From contig NZ_QYYD01000013.1 in the NCBI RefSeq assembly GCF_003591005.1, positions 1-64,000 on the forward strand: 64,000 nt of DNA, given 5' to 3'. Below are positions 55,304-63,000 of the stretch, piece by piece (the first letter of the stretch is position 1; each line of letters begins with the position of its first letter). The stretch is from Rhodopseudomonas palustris. GTDB taxonomy: Bacteria; Pseudomonadota; Alphaproteobacteria; Rhizobiales; Xanthobacteraceae. Below the pieces are notes generated by a model. It made no database searches. It saw only the letters and a program-made list of their open reading frames with translations, and was not told the origin of the DNA. The translations under genes were made by a program, and so were the position numbers.

Positions 55304-57697
55304 TCACACCGCCATTTTGCGGTGCAGCACGGGTGCACCGCCGACCAGACTCTCCGCCGCATCGATGATCGCGTTGGTATCGATGCCGTAGTGCCGGTAC
55401 AGATCGGCGATGCTGCCGGTCTGGCCGAAATGTTCTACGCCGAGCGCTTCCATGCGATGGCCGCAGACCGCGCCAATCCAATCCAGCGTGGCCGGATGGC
55501 CGTCGAGCACGGTGACGATACCGCAGCTGCGCGGCAGCAGCGCCAGAAGGTTCTCGATGTGGCTGGTGTGGCGCGAGCCGCGATGCGCGCGGCGCAGCCG
55601 GCGCGCCGCGGTCCAGCCGGCGTGCAGGCGATCGGCCGAGGTGATCGCAAGGAGCCCGACGTCGCGGCGGCTGTCGCCGAGCAGGCCGACCGCAGCGATC
55701 GCTTCCGGCGCCACCGCGCCGGTGGTGGCGATCACCAGCTCGCAATTCGGCCCGGGTTCGCGCAGCCAATAGGCGCCGTCGACGATCGCCTTCTGCAACG
55801 CCGGCGTCATCATGCGCTGCGGCTGCTCGATGGTCCGCGTCGACAGTCGCAGATACACCGACCCGCCGGAGCGCATGCCATCCTCAGCGCCGCCGTCGAC
55901 ATCGTCGCGCTGCATATGCGCAAAGCCCCAGCGCATCATCACCGCGAGTTCATCGACGAACGCCGGCTCGAACGACGCCAGCCCATCCTGCGCGATCCCG
56001 ATCAGCGGCGTCGCGATCGACTGATGCGCGCCGCCTTCCGGCGCCAGCGTGATGCCGGACGGCGTCGCCACCACCATGAAGCGCGCGTCCTGATAGCAGG
56101 CGTAGTTCAGTGCATCGAGGCCGCGCTGGATGAAGGGGTCGTATAGCGTCGCGATCGGCAGCAGCCGCTCGCCGTTGATGCTGTGCGACAGGCCGAGCGC
56201 CGACATCAGAATGAACAGATTCATCTCGGCGATGCCGAGCTCGATATGCTGGCCCTTCGGCGAGAACTCCCAATTGAAGGTGGTCGGGATCTTCTCGCTG
56301 CGGAACAGATCGGCCTTCTCGGCGCGCGCGAACAGGCCGCGGCGATTGACGAAGGCGCCAAGATTGGTCGACACCGTGACGTCCGGCGACGCCGTGACGA
56401 TACGCGACGCCAGCTCGCTGTCGCCGCGCGCCAATTCGTTGAGGATCAGGCCGAACCCCTGCTGCGTCGACATCTCGGCTGCCGGCTTGAGCGCCAGACG
56501 CTCGGGCACTTCGATCACCGGCGCGCGCAGCCGGCGCTCGCCACCGCTGTTGATCGGCGCACTGCGTAGCACCGCCTCCAGCGCAGCTGCATCCTGCGTC
56601 AGTCCCTCGAAGCGATCCCATTCGTGGCCGGGGCGAATCTTCTGAGCGGCACGATAGGCTTCGATCTGCGCCGGCGTCATCAACCCGGCGTGATTGTCCT
56701 TATGGCCCTGAAACGGCAGGCCGACGCCCTTGATGGTGTAGGCGATGAAGCACACCGGCCGGTCGTGATCGATCGACTCGAACGCCTCCAGCAGGCTCGC
56801 CATGTCGTGACCGCCAAGATTTGACATCAGCGCCAGCAGTTCGTCGTCGCTGCGCGCATCGATTAGTCGCGACACCTCGCCCTGATCGCCGATTTCGTCC
56901 TCGAGCCGCTTGCGGAACGCCGCGCCGCCCTGGAAGCACAGCGCCGCGTACATCTGGTTCGGGCAATTGTCGATCCAGCGCCGTAGCGCTTCGCCGCCAG
57001 GCTCGGCAAACGCCTGCTGCATCAGGCGGCCGTATTTGACGATGACGACGTCCCAGCCGAAGTTGCGGAACATCGACTCGAACTTCTCCCACAATCCCTC
57101 GCGCACCACCGCATCGAGGCTCTGGCGGTTGTAGTCGACCACCCACCAGGTGTTGCGGAGGCCGTGCTTCCAGCCTTCGAGCAGCGCCTCGAAGATGTTG
57201 CCCTCGTCCATCTCGGCGTCGCCGACCAGCGCGATCATCCGGCCTTCGCGGCGGTTCTTCATCCAGCCATGCGCGGTGACGTAGTCCTGCACCAGCGACG
57301 AGAACAGCGTCTGCGCGACGCCGAGCCCGACCGAGCCGGTCGAGAAATCGACGTCGTCGGCGTCCTTGGTGCGGGACGGATAGGATTGCGCGCCCTTGAA
57401 GCCGCGGAAATTTTCCAGACGCTCGCGGCTCTGCCGGCCGAACAGATATTGGATGGCATGGAAGATCGGGCTGGCATGCGGCTTGACCGCGACGCGGTCC
57501 TCCGGCCGCAGCACCGAGAAATACAACGCCGACATGATGGTAGCGAGCGACGCCGACGAGGCCTGATGGCCGCCGACTTTGAGGCCGTCGGCGTTCGGGC
57601 GGATGTGATTAGCGTGGTGGATCATCCAGGTCGACAGCCACAGCGCCTTGCGCGTCAGCGCATTCAGCAGGTCGAGACGGTCGGGGGACTGTGGCAT
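55304..57697 (-). CDS. AceE-like thiamine diphosphate 2-oxoacid dehydrogenase E1 (MdeB-like)
   Basis: A 797-aa homodimeric-type E1 related to pyruvate dehydrogenase AceE but about 90 residues shorter. GGHQASSASLATIMSALYF and DFSTGSVGLGVAQTLFSS match the E1/transketolase N-domain; the ThDP motif is GDAEMDEGNIFEALLEG with Asn in DYNRQSLD. The second half has YDPFIQRGLDALNYACYQ. The ATG at 57697 is chosen because AGGTGAT lies just upstream; a GTG start 3 codons earlier overlaps that site. Pseudomonas mdeB, encoding a 2-oxobutyrate dehydrogenase E1 next to an Lrp regulator, has the same arrangement. No E2 gene is adjacent. Substrate (pyruvate or 2-oxobutyrate) is inferred. Confidence 0.86.
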   Translation of the reverse strand: MPQSPDRLDLLNALTRKALWLSTWMIHHANHIRPNADGLKVGGHQASSASLATIMSALYFSVLRPEDRVAVKPHASPIFHAIQYLFGRQSRERLENFRGFKGAQSYPSRTKDADDVDFSTGSVGLGVAQTLFSSLVQDYVTAHGWMKNRREGRMIALVGDAEMDEGNIFEALLEGWKHGLRNTWWVVDYNRQSLDAVVREGLWEKFESMFRNFGWDVVIVKYGRLMQQAFAEPGGEALRRWIDNCPNQMYAALCFQGGAAFRKRLEDEIGDQGEVSRLIDARSDDELLALMSNLGGHDMASLLEAFESIDHDRPVCFIAYTIKGVGLPFQGHKDNHAGLMTPAQIEAYRAAQKIRPGHEWDRFEGLTQDAAALEAVLRSAPINSGGERRLRAPVIEVPERLALKPAAEMSTQQGFGLILNELARGDSELASRIVTASPDVTVSTNLGAFVNRRGLFARAEKADLFRSEKIPTTFNWEFSPKGQHIELGIAEMNLFILMSALGLSHSINGERLLPIATLYDPFIQRGLDALNYACYQDARFMVVATPSGITLAPEGGAHQSIATPLIGIAQDGLASFEPAFVDELAVMMRWGFAHMQRDDVDGGAEDGMRSGGSVYLRLSTRTIEQPQRMMTPALQKAIVDGAYWLREPGPNCELVIATTGAVAPEAIAAVGLLGDSRRDVGLLAITSADRLHAGWTAARRLRRAHRGSRHTSHIENLLALLPRSCGIVTVLDGHPATLDWIGAVCGHRMEALGVEHFGQTGSIADLYRHYGIDTNAIIDAAESLVGGAPVLHRKMAV

Positions 57698-57829
57698 GGC
57701 GATCACCTGTGCTGCGATCGTGCCATTTTACGACGAACGCGGCCTCAGGACTTCTCAATTTTGGGCGACAGTGACCTCAAAGGTGGGATAAATTTGCCGT
57801 TCCTGAAGTTCAACAAGCGGTTTATTCCA

Positions 57830-58291
57830 ATGGCTGACCTCGACGCGATCGACCGCAAGATTTTGGCCGCGCTGCAGGCCGATGGCCGGATCACGATGCA
57901 GGAGCTCGCCGACCAGGTCGGCCTGTCGGTGTCGCCGTGCCATCGGCGCGTCAAGCTGCTGGAGAGCCGCGGCGTGATCAGCCGCTACACCGCCCAGGTC
58001 GATCAGAAGGCGATCGGCTTGCACGTCAGCGTCTTCATCTCGATCAAGCTGACGCGGCAGAAGGAGGAAGACCTCGCGCGCTTCGCCAAGGCGATCTCGA
58101 AATGGAACGAAGTTCTGGAGTGCTATCTGATGACCGGGAACCGCGACTATCTGCTGCGCGTGGTCGCCGCCGACCTCGCCGCCTACGAAACCTTCCTGAA
58201 GACCAAGCTGACCCGGCTCGACGGCATCGCCTCGATCGAATCGAGTTTCGCGCTCAGCCAGGTGAAATATTCGATTGCGCTGCCGGTGTGA
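57830..58291 (+). CDS. Lrp/AsnC family transcriptional regulator
   Basis: A 153-aa feast/famine regulator. The N-terminal helix-turn-helix is DAIDRKILAALQADGRITMQ with LADQVGLSVSPCHRRVKLLE as recognition region, and the C-terminal RAM ligand-binding domain covers about 70-150 (ECYLMTGNRDYLLRVV is a RAM hallmark). It is divergent from the E1-type gene with 132 bp between, so it probably activates that gene in response to an amino acid. Pseudomonas MdeR, an Lrp-type regulator for methionine catabolism, has this genetic position. The ligand is unknown. Confidence 0.93.
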   Translation: MADLDAIDRKILAALQADGRITMQELADQVGLSVSPCHRRVKLLESRGVISRYTAQVDQKAIGLHVSVFISIKLTRQKEEDLARFAKAISKWNEVLECYLMTGNRDYLLRVVAADLAAYETFLKTKLTRLDGIASIESSFALSQVKYSIALPV

Positions 58292-58297
58292 GGCCCC

Positions 58298-58379
58298 TGT
58301 CATTGCGAGGAGCGGAGCGACGAAGCAATCCAGCGCCGAGCACTGGTCCTGGATTGCTTCGCTGCGCCCGCAATGACGG
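58298..58379. repeat. Family B palindromic element (copy B8, short form)
   Basis: TGTCATTGCGAGGAGCGGAG to GCGCCCGCAATGACGG with the CAATCCAG/CTGGATTG core, in the convergent gap between the Lrp regulator and the EamA exporter. Confidence 0.83.
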
Positions 58380-58389
58380 AGATCGCGGC

Positions 58390-59334
58390 TTACGGACTCG
58401 GATAAGGCTCCGCCGCCACCGGCTGTTTGCGGCGGAGGCGCTCGCGGTGAGCGGTGTAAAGGCCGCTGGCGATGATCACCGCGGCGCCGACGAAGGTCCA
58501 GACATCCGGGACTTCGCCGAACAGACCGAAGCCAAGGAACGTCACCCAGACGAGCTGGCTGTAGGTGAACGGCGCCAGCACCGAGGCGTCGGCGTAGCGA
58601 TAGGCCAGCACCACGATCCATTGCCCCATGGTCGATGCGAGCCCGACCAGCACGCCGAGCATGATGCCTTCCCAACTCGGCGTCACCCACACGAACGGCA
58701 CGATGACACTCAGCGCGACGAAGCCGACCAGTGCCGAGAACGTCATGGTGACGATGGCACGGTCGGCGCCGCTGATCATCCGCGTCAGTATCAGCGTCAC
58801 AGCCCAGGTCAGCGCCGACAGAATGGGAAAGATCACCGCCGGATTGAATGCCGCCGATCCCGGCCGGATCACGATCAGCACGCCGATCAGGCCGACCACG
58901 CTGGCAGCCCAACGGCGGATCCCGATGCTCTCGCCGAGCATGACGATCGACAGCGCGGTGACGAACAGCGGCGCGACGAACGAAGTCGCCGAGGCCTCCG
59001 CGATCGGCAGGAACTGCAGGCCGCTGATGAACAGCGTCGACGAGGCAACCAGCGCCAGCCCGCGCAGCACCTGCAGTTTCGGCCGCGCCGAACGTAGCGA
59101 AGACGCCGACGACATCAGCGCGACAGGCATCATGATCAGCACGAACACCAAGAACCGGATCCAGCCGATCTCGATCGGCGGCACGGTTCGGCCGAGATAT
59201 TTCGCCAGCGTGTCGGAGCAGGCGAGAAACACGGTCGACAGCACGATCAGCGCGATGCCGCGCAGCGGCTGATCGGCGTGGCGATGCGTCAGGCGGCGGC
59301 CCGCATCGGGCGCGTTGGGCGAGGTGGCGGTCAC
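58390..59334 (-). CDS. DMT superfamily (EamA) transporter
   Basis: A 314-aa ten-helix drug/metabolite transporter with two EamA repeats. The first repeat starts near RGIALIVLSTVFLACSDTLAKYL and includes PPIEIGWIRFLVFVLIM and FLPIAEASATSFVAPLF; the second has WAVTLILTRMIS and FTYSQLVWVTFLGFGLFGEVPD. The reading frame is open further upstream to a TTG, but no ATG precedes the first helix. I chose GTG at 59334 as the nearest plausible start, though its ribosome site is weak. Exported metabolite unknown. It is separated by repeat B8 from the Lrp gene. Confidence 0.85.
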   Translation of the reverse strand: MTATSPNAPDAGRRLTHRHADQPLRGIALIVLSTVFLACSDTLAKYLGRTVPPIEIGWIRFLVFVLIMMPVALMSSASSLRSARPKLQVLRGLALVASSTLFISGLQFLPIAEASATSFVAPLFVTALSIVMLGESIGIRRWAASVVGLIGVLIVIRPGSAAFNPAVIFPILSALTWAVTLILTRMISGADRAIVTMTFSALVGFVALSVIVPFVWVTPSWEGIMLGVLVGLASTMGQWIVVLAYRYADASVLAPFTYSQLVWVTFLGFGLFGEVPDVWTFVGAAVIIASGLYTAHRERLRRKQPVAAEPYPSP

Positions 59335-59477
59335 GTATCCGGCAGTGCAATGAAAACAGATGGGACGGGCCAAGCCGCGAGCGGCGCCCTTCAACTCAGA
59401 CGGCGACAGAACGATGTTCGCAGCCCTCGCACAAGCCCGGATAGCGGGATTGCGCTATGCGCCGCGGCGGCCGGCGG

Positions 59478-60323
59478 TCACAGCATAGGCAAACTGGCCG
59501 GCTCCGGCCCGCGCGGGAACGCCTGATCGATCGCCTCCAGATCATCAGCCGAGAGGCGCAAAGAGCCGGCCGCCGCATTTTCCGCCGCATGGACCGGATC
59601 AGCCGCCTTGGGAATTGCGAAAACCGACGGCCGCCGCGTCAAGAACGCCAGTGCGACCTGACGCGGCGTCGCGCCGTGACGGTCGGCGATGCTTTGCAAC
59701 ACCCGCCCCTCCGCACTCCGCGGCGCGGGAAATTCGTCGTGGCCGAATGGTGAATAGGCAGTGACGGCGACGCCATGCGCCTCACACCACGGAATCACAG
59801 CATGTTCGATCGCGCGTTCGCGCAGATGATACAGCACCTGATTGCAGGCGATCTTGCCCGGGCCGGCGACCTTGAGCAGCTCGCGCAGGTCACCCGCGTC
59901 GAAATTGCTGACGCCCCAGGACAGAATCTTGCCGGCGGCGACCAGCTGTTCGAACGCTGCGACGGTGTCGGCCAGCCGGTATTGGCCGCGCCAGTGCAAC
60001 AGATAGCAATCCAGCCGGTCGGTCTTGAGCCGCTGCAGCGAACGGTCGCACGCCACGATTGTGCCGCTCCTCGACGCGTTGCTCGGCAACACCTTGGAGA
60101 CCAGGAACACCTCGTCGCGTCGGCCCGCGATCGCCTCCGCGACCAGCGGTTCGGCGTCGCCGTACATCTCCGCCGTGTCGATGTGGGTCATGCCGAGGTC
60201 GAGGCCGCGGCGCAGCGCGGCGATCGCCGCTGCGCGGTTGCTGCGGTCGATGTACCAGGTGCCTTGGCCGATCGGCGCCAATTGCACGCCAGTGGGGCCG
60301 AATGGGCGCAGGTTCCCGTGCAC
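59478..60323 (-). CDS. Aldo/keto reductase
   Basis: A 281-aa NADPH-dependent AKR barrel. The catalytic tetrad is visible as Asp and Tyr in DTAEMYGDAE, Lys in LVSKVLP and His in LLHWRG. SWGVSNFD and CNQVLYHLRERAIE are further family motifs, and FAIPKAADPVHAAENA is the cofactor phosphate loop. The open frame begins earlier, but GTG at 60323 has CGGAG 6 bases upstream and lies 14 bp after the dioxygenase stop, so I take this start. It is probably cotranscribed with the ring-cleavage dioxygenase. Substrate unknown; a carbonyl product of aromatic breakdown is a guess. Confidence 0.88.
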   Translation of the reverse strand: MHGNLRPFGPTGVQLAPIGQGTWYIDRSNRAAAIAALRRGLDLGMTHIDTAEMYGDAEPLVAEAIAGRRDEVFLVSKVLPSNASRSGTIVACDRSLQRLKTDRLDCYLLHWRGQYRLADTVAAFEQLVAAGKILSWGVSNFDAGDLRELLKVAGPGKIACNQVLYHLRERAIEHAVIPWCEAHGVAVTAYSPFGHDEFPAPRSAEGRVLQSIADRHGATPRQVALAFLTRRPSVFAIPKAADPVHAAENAAAGSLRLSADDLEAIDQAFPRGPEPASLPML

Positions 60324-60337
60324 GCTGAACTCCGTTG

Positions 60338-61246
60338 TTACTCCGCGGCGGCCGCCATCATTGGCCGCGGCGCGGCGCCTCTGCCCGGCTTCAGCCGGAA
60401 TTCGTAGGACATCAAATGCCACGCCCCCGGCGCCGCGCGACCATCGGGCATCACGGCGTCGTTACGCAGCTCGATGCTGGATATCAGGTCGTCCTTGACG
60501 CCGAAGACGACGTCGCTTTCGAGATATTTGTCGCCTTCGATGAAGACGTGGGTGATCAACGGCTCGTAGCCGGGAGCGTTCACCAGAAAATGCACGTGCG
60601 CCGGCCGCATCGGATGCCGCTGCGCCGCGAGGATCAGTTCACCCACCGGACCATCGATCGGGATCGGGTAACTGCACGGCAAGATCGTGCGGAATGCGAA
60701 CCGGCCCTCCGCATCGGTGACGAACTGCGCGCGCAGCGAGGGGCCGGCTTCGGCGTAGGACGGCTTCTGCGAATCGTAGAAGCCGTCGTCGTCGGCATGC
60801 CACACGTCGACGGGCACGCCGGCGAGCGGCTGGCCGCCGAGATCGACGACGCGGCACTGCACATACATCCGCTCGCCTTCGACGCCTTCGGAAATGTCGG
60901 TGCCGTTCGGCATCGGCTTGTGCTCGCCGACATAAAACGGGCCGAGCACCGTCGTCTGCGTGGCGCCGTCGCGCTCACGGTGATTGACTGCATCGACCAG
61001 CATCGAGACGCCGAGCACGTCCGACAACAGGATGAACTCCTGGCGGCTCGGCGTGCATTTCTGCCCGGTGCGGGTGAGGAAATCGATCGCCTTCTGCCAT
61101 TCCTCGAAGGTCAGCCCGGTGCGGCGGACGTAGTCGTGAAGCGATCGGACGAGTTCGCGCATCAAATGCTTCAATCTCGGATCCGGCGTCTCGTCGAAGC
61201 TTGCGACGACCGCCTCGGTCAGCTCGGTCTCGTCGAATTGCGGCAT
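60338..61246 (-). CDS. Intradiol ring-cleavage dioxygenase (catechol/hydroxyquinol 1,2-dioxygenase type)
   Basis: A 302-aa non-haem Fe(III) dioxygenase. The four iron ligands are Tyr157 (DGFYD), Tyr193 (CSYPIP), His217 and His219 (RPAHVHFLV). Their spacings, 36, 24 and 2 residues, equal those of Acinetobacter catechol 1,2-dioxygenase. The N-terminal LMRELVRSLHDYVRRTGLT is the helical dimer linker that distinguishes catechol/hydroxyquinol dioxygenases from protocatechuate 3,4-dioxygenase. ATG at 61246 is preferred over a TTG 7 codons upstream. Hydroxyquinol is a reasonable candidate because these N-terminal helices and QKCTPSRQEFILLSDVLG are typical, but the distinction needs phylogeny. An aldo/keto reductase follows. 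Confidence 0.9.
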   Translation of the reverse strand: MPQFDETELTEAVVASFDETPDPRLKHLMRELVRSLHDYVRRTGLTFEEWQKAIDFLTRTGQKCTPSRQEFILLSDVLGVSMLVDAVNHRERDGATQTTVLGPFYVGEHKPMPNGTDISEGVEGERMYVQCRVVDLGGQPLAGVPVDVWHADDDGFYDSQKPSYAEAGPSLRAQFVTDAEGRFAFRTILPCSYPIPIDGPVGELILAAQRHPMRPAHVHFLVNAPGYEPLITHVFIEGDKYLESDVVFGVKDDLISSIELRNDAVMPDGRAAPGAWHLMSYEFRLKPGRGAAPRPMMAAAAE

Positions 61247-61502
61247 CTTCCATTCCCGGTTTGGCAATGGGCGGACGCTACACCAAGCCTCGCTGTGTGA
61301 TAAGCGCGTGACTTGCAGGCCGGTCTGCGCGCGGGCTGCTTGCGGGCCACGCCGTCCATGTGCTCAAAATCGTACAGATCCAATGTTGCGCCATGACAGA
61401 TAACAGGAGAATGGCGCGTTTCGACTTATCCAGAGTTGTGGAACCGGCGAATAACATCCACCGTCGAGAGTCCCCTCGCCTGTCGTCAGCACGGAGTGCC
61501 CC

Positions 61503-62765
61503 ATGCCGGTCCAACCCCAGTTTTCCCGCCCTGCCGCCGCCGGGCCAGCCGCCGACACCGGCTTCTCCGAAACCGCGCTTCGGCGGATCGACGATCACCT
61601 GCAGCGGGCCTATCTCGGTCCGGGCAAACTCGCTGGGACACAGACGCTGGTCTATCGCCGCGGCCGGATCGCGTATCGCTCCTCGCTCGGCCATGCAGAC
61701 CGCGAACGCAACGTCCCGATCAAGGACGACACCATCTTCCGCATCTATTCGATGACCAAGCCGATCACCTCGGTGGCGCTGATGATGCTGTTCGAGGAAG
61801 GCCGCGTTCAGCTCGACGACCCGGTGGCCAAGTACATTCCGGAGTGGGCCAATCTCGGCGTGTTTCAGGCCGGCATCGCGCCGCTGTTCCTGACCAGGCC
61901 GCCGACGCGGCCGATGCAGGTGGTCGACCTGCTGCGGCACACCTCGGGGCTGACATACGGCTTCCAGAATCGCACCAATGTCGACGCCGCCTACCGCGAC
62001 AAGGGCATCGGCGCTTTCGAGAAGGCCGGCACGCTGGAGTCCTGGATCGCCGACCTTGCCCGCATTCCGCTTGAGTTCTCGCCCGGCGAAGCCTGGAATT
62101 ACTCGGTCTCCACCGACGTGGTCGGCTACCTGGTGCAGAAGATCAGCGGCATGCCGTTCGAGCAGTTCGTCAAGCAGCGCATCCTCGATCCGCTCGGCAT
62201 GGTCGACACCGACTTCCATGTCCCGCCCGCAAAGGCGCATCGCCTCGCCGCCTGCTACTCGGCCGACGGCAAAGGCGGCATGCAGCTGTCGGACGATCCG
62301 GCGACCTCGAGCTTCCTGGCGCCGCCTGATCTGATCTCCGGCGGCGGCGGCCTGGTGTCGACCACCGACGATTACCTCACCTTCTGCCGGGCGCTGCTCA
62401 ATGGCGGCGAGCTGAACGGCGTCCGCCTGCTCGGCCCGAAGACGCTGAAGTTGATGACCACCAATCATCTGCCCGGCAATCGCGACCTCACCGAGCTGTC
62501 GCGTTCGATGTTCAGCGAAGCCACCAACGCCGGCATCGGCTTCGGCCTTGGCTTCGCGGTCAACATGAACCCGGCCCAGACGCTATTGCCCGGCAGCGTC
62601 GGCGAATATTACTGGGGCGGCGCTGCCTCGACGGCGTTCTGGATCGACCCGGCCGAAGAGCTGATCACCATCTTCATGACCCAGCTCCTGCCCTCCAGCG
62701 CCTACCCGATCCGCCGCGAACTGCGCACGCTGGTGTACGGCGCGATGACGGAGAGCAATGTCTGA
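61503..62765 (+). CDS. Serine hydrolase, class C beta-lactamase-like esterase
   Basis: A 420-aa serine hydrolase of the EstB/class C beta-lactamase family. The nucleophile motif is SMTK in RIYSMTKPITSVALMMLF (about residues 82-98), the Tyr motif is NYSVSTDVVGYL with Tyr-Ser-Val in place of Tyr-x-Asn, and the C-terminal block GEYYWGGAASTAFWIDP stands where beta-lactamases have KTG. This YSV/WGG pattern is typical of EstB-type esterases rather than antibiotic hydrolases. No signal peptide is seen, so it is cytoplasmic. It is divergent from the dioxygenase gene with a gap of 256 bp. Confidence 0.9.
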   Translation: MPVQPQFSRPAAAGPAADTGFSETALRRIDDHLQRAYLGPGKLAGTQTLVYRRGRIAYRSSLGHADRERNVPIKDDTIFRIYSMTKPITSVALMMLFEEGRVQLDDPVAKYIPEWANLGVFQAGIAPLFLTRPPTRPMQVVDLLRHTSGLTYGFQNRTNVDAAYRDKGIGAFEKAGTLESWIADLARIPLEFSPGEAWNYSVSTDVVGYLVQKISGMPFEQFVKQRILDPLGMVDTDFHVPPAKAHRLAACYSADGKGGMQLSDDPATSSFLAPPDLISGGGGLVSTTDDYLTFCRALLNGGELNGVRLLGPKTLKLMTTNHLPGNRDLTELSRSMFSEATNAGIGFGLGFAVNMNPAQTLLPGSVGEYYWGGAASTAFWIDPAEELITIFMTQLLPSSAYPIRRELRTLVYGAMTESNV

Positions 62766-62785
62766 TGAGACGGCGGCCCAACGTT

Positions 62786-62967
62786 CGTCATTCCGGGGCG
62801 CGCGCAGCGCGAGCCCGGAATCCATAACCACCGTGATCGTGTGAAGCACGGCCGCAGCGAACGCAACCGTGATCGTGTGAAGCACGGCCGCAGCGAACGC
62901 AGTGCCTCACAGCTGGACACAGCGAGTATGGATTCCGGGTTCGCGCAAGAGCGCGCCCCGGAATGAC
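62786..62967. repeat. Family A palindromic element (copy A9) with an internal 36-bp duplication
   Basis: CGTCATTCCGGGGCGCGCGC with GCGAGCCCGGAATCCATA on the left, TATGGATTCCGGGTTCGCG with GCGCCCCGGAATGAC on the right. The spacer is enlarged by a tandem duplication described separately. Confidence 0.87.
62830..62901. repeat. 36-bp exact tandem duplication
   Basis: The unit starting ACCGTGATCGTGTGAAGC occurs at 62830-62865 and again at 62866-62901 with no mismatch, in the spacer of repeat A9. Two copies only; there is no spacer variation, so it is not a CRISPR. Confidence 0.93.
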
Positions 62968-63000
62968 AAAAGAGAGGCTGAACGAGGCCCGCTGGTCTCG

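Noticed and set aside
61278-62468. 396-codon open frame antisense to the esterase gene
   Set aside because: Shadow frame; the plus strand has the SMTK and YSV motifs and a good start.
61503-62765. Antibiotic-resistance beta-lactamase
   Set aside because: No signal peptide, YSV instead of Tyr-x-Asn, and WGG instead of KTG; fits EstB-like esterases.
62830-62901. Possible CRISPR
   Set aside because: Only two identical 36-base units with no spacers and no cas genes; simple tandem duplication.
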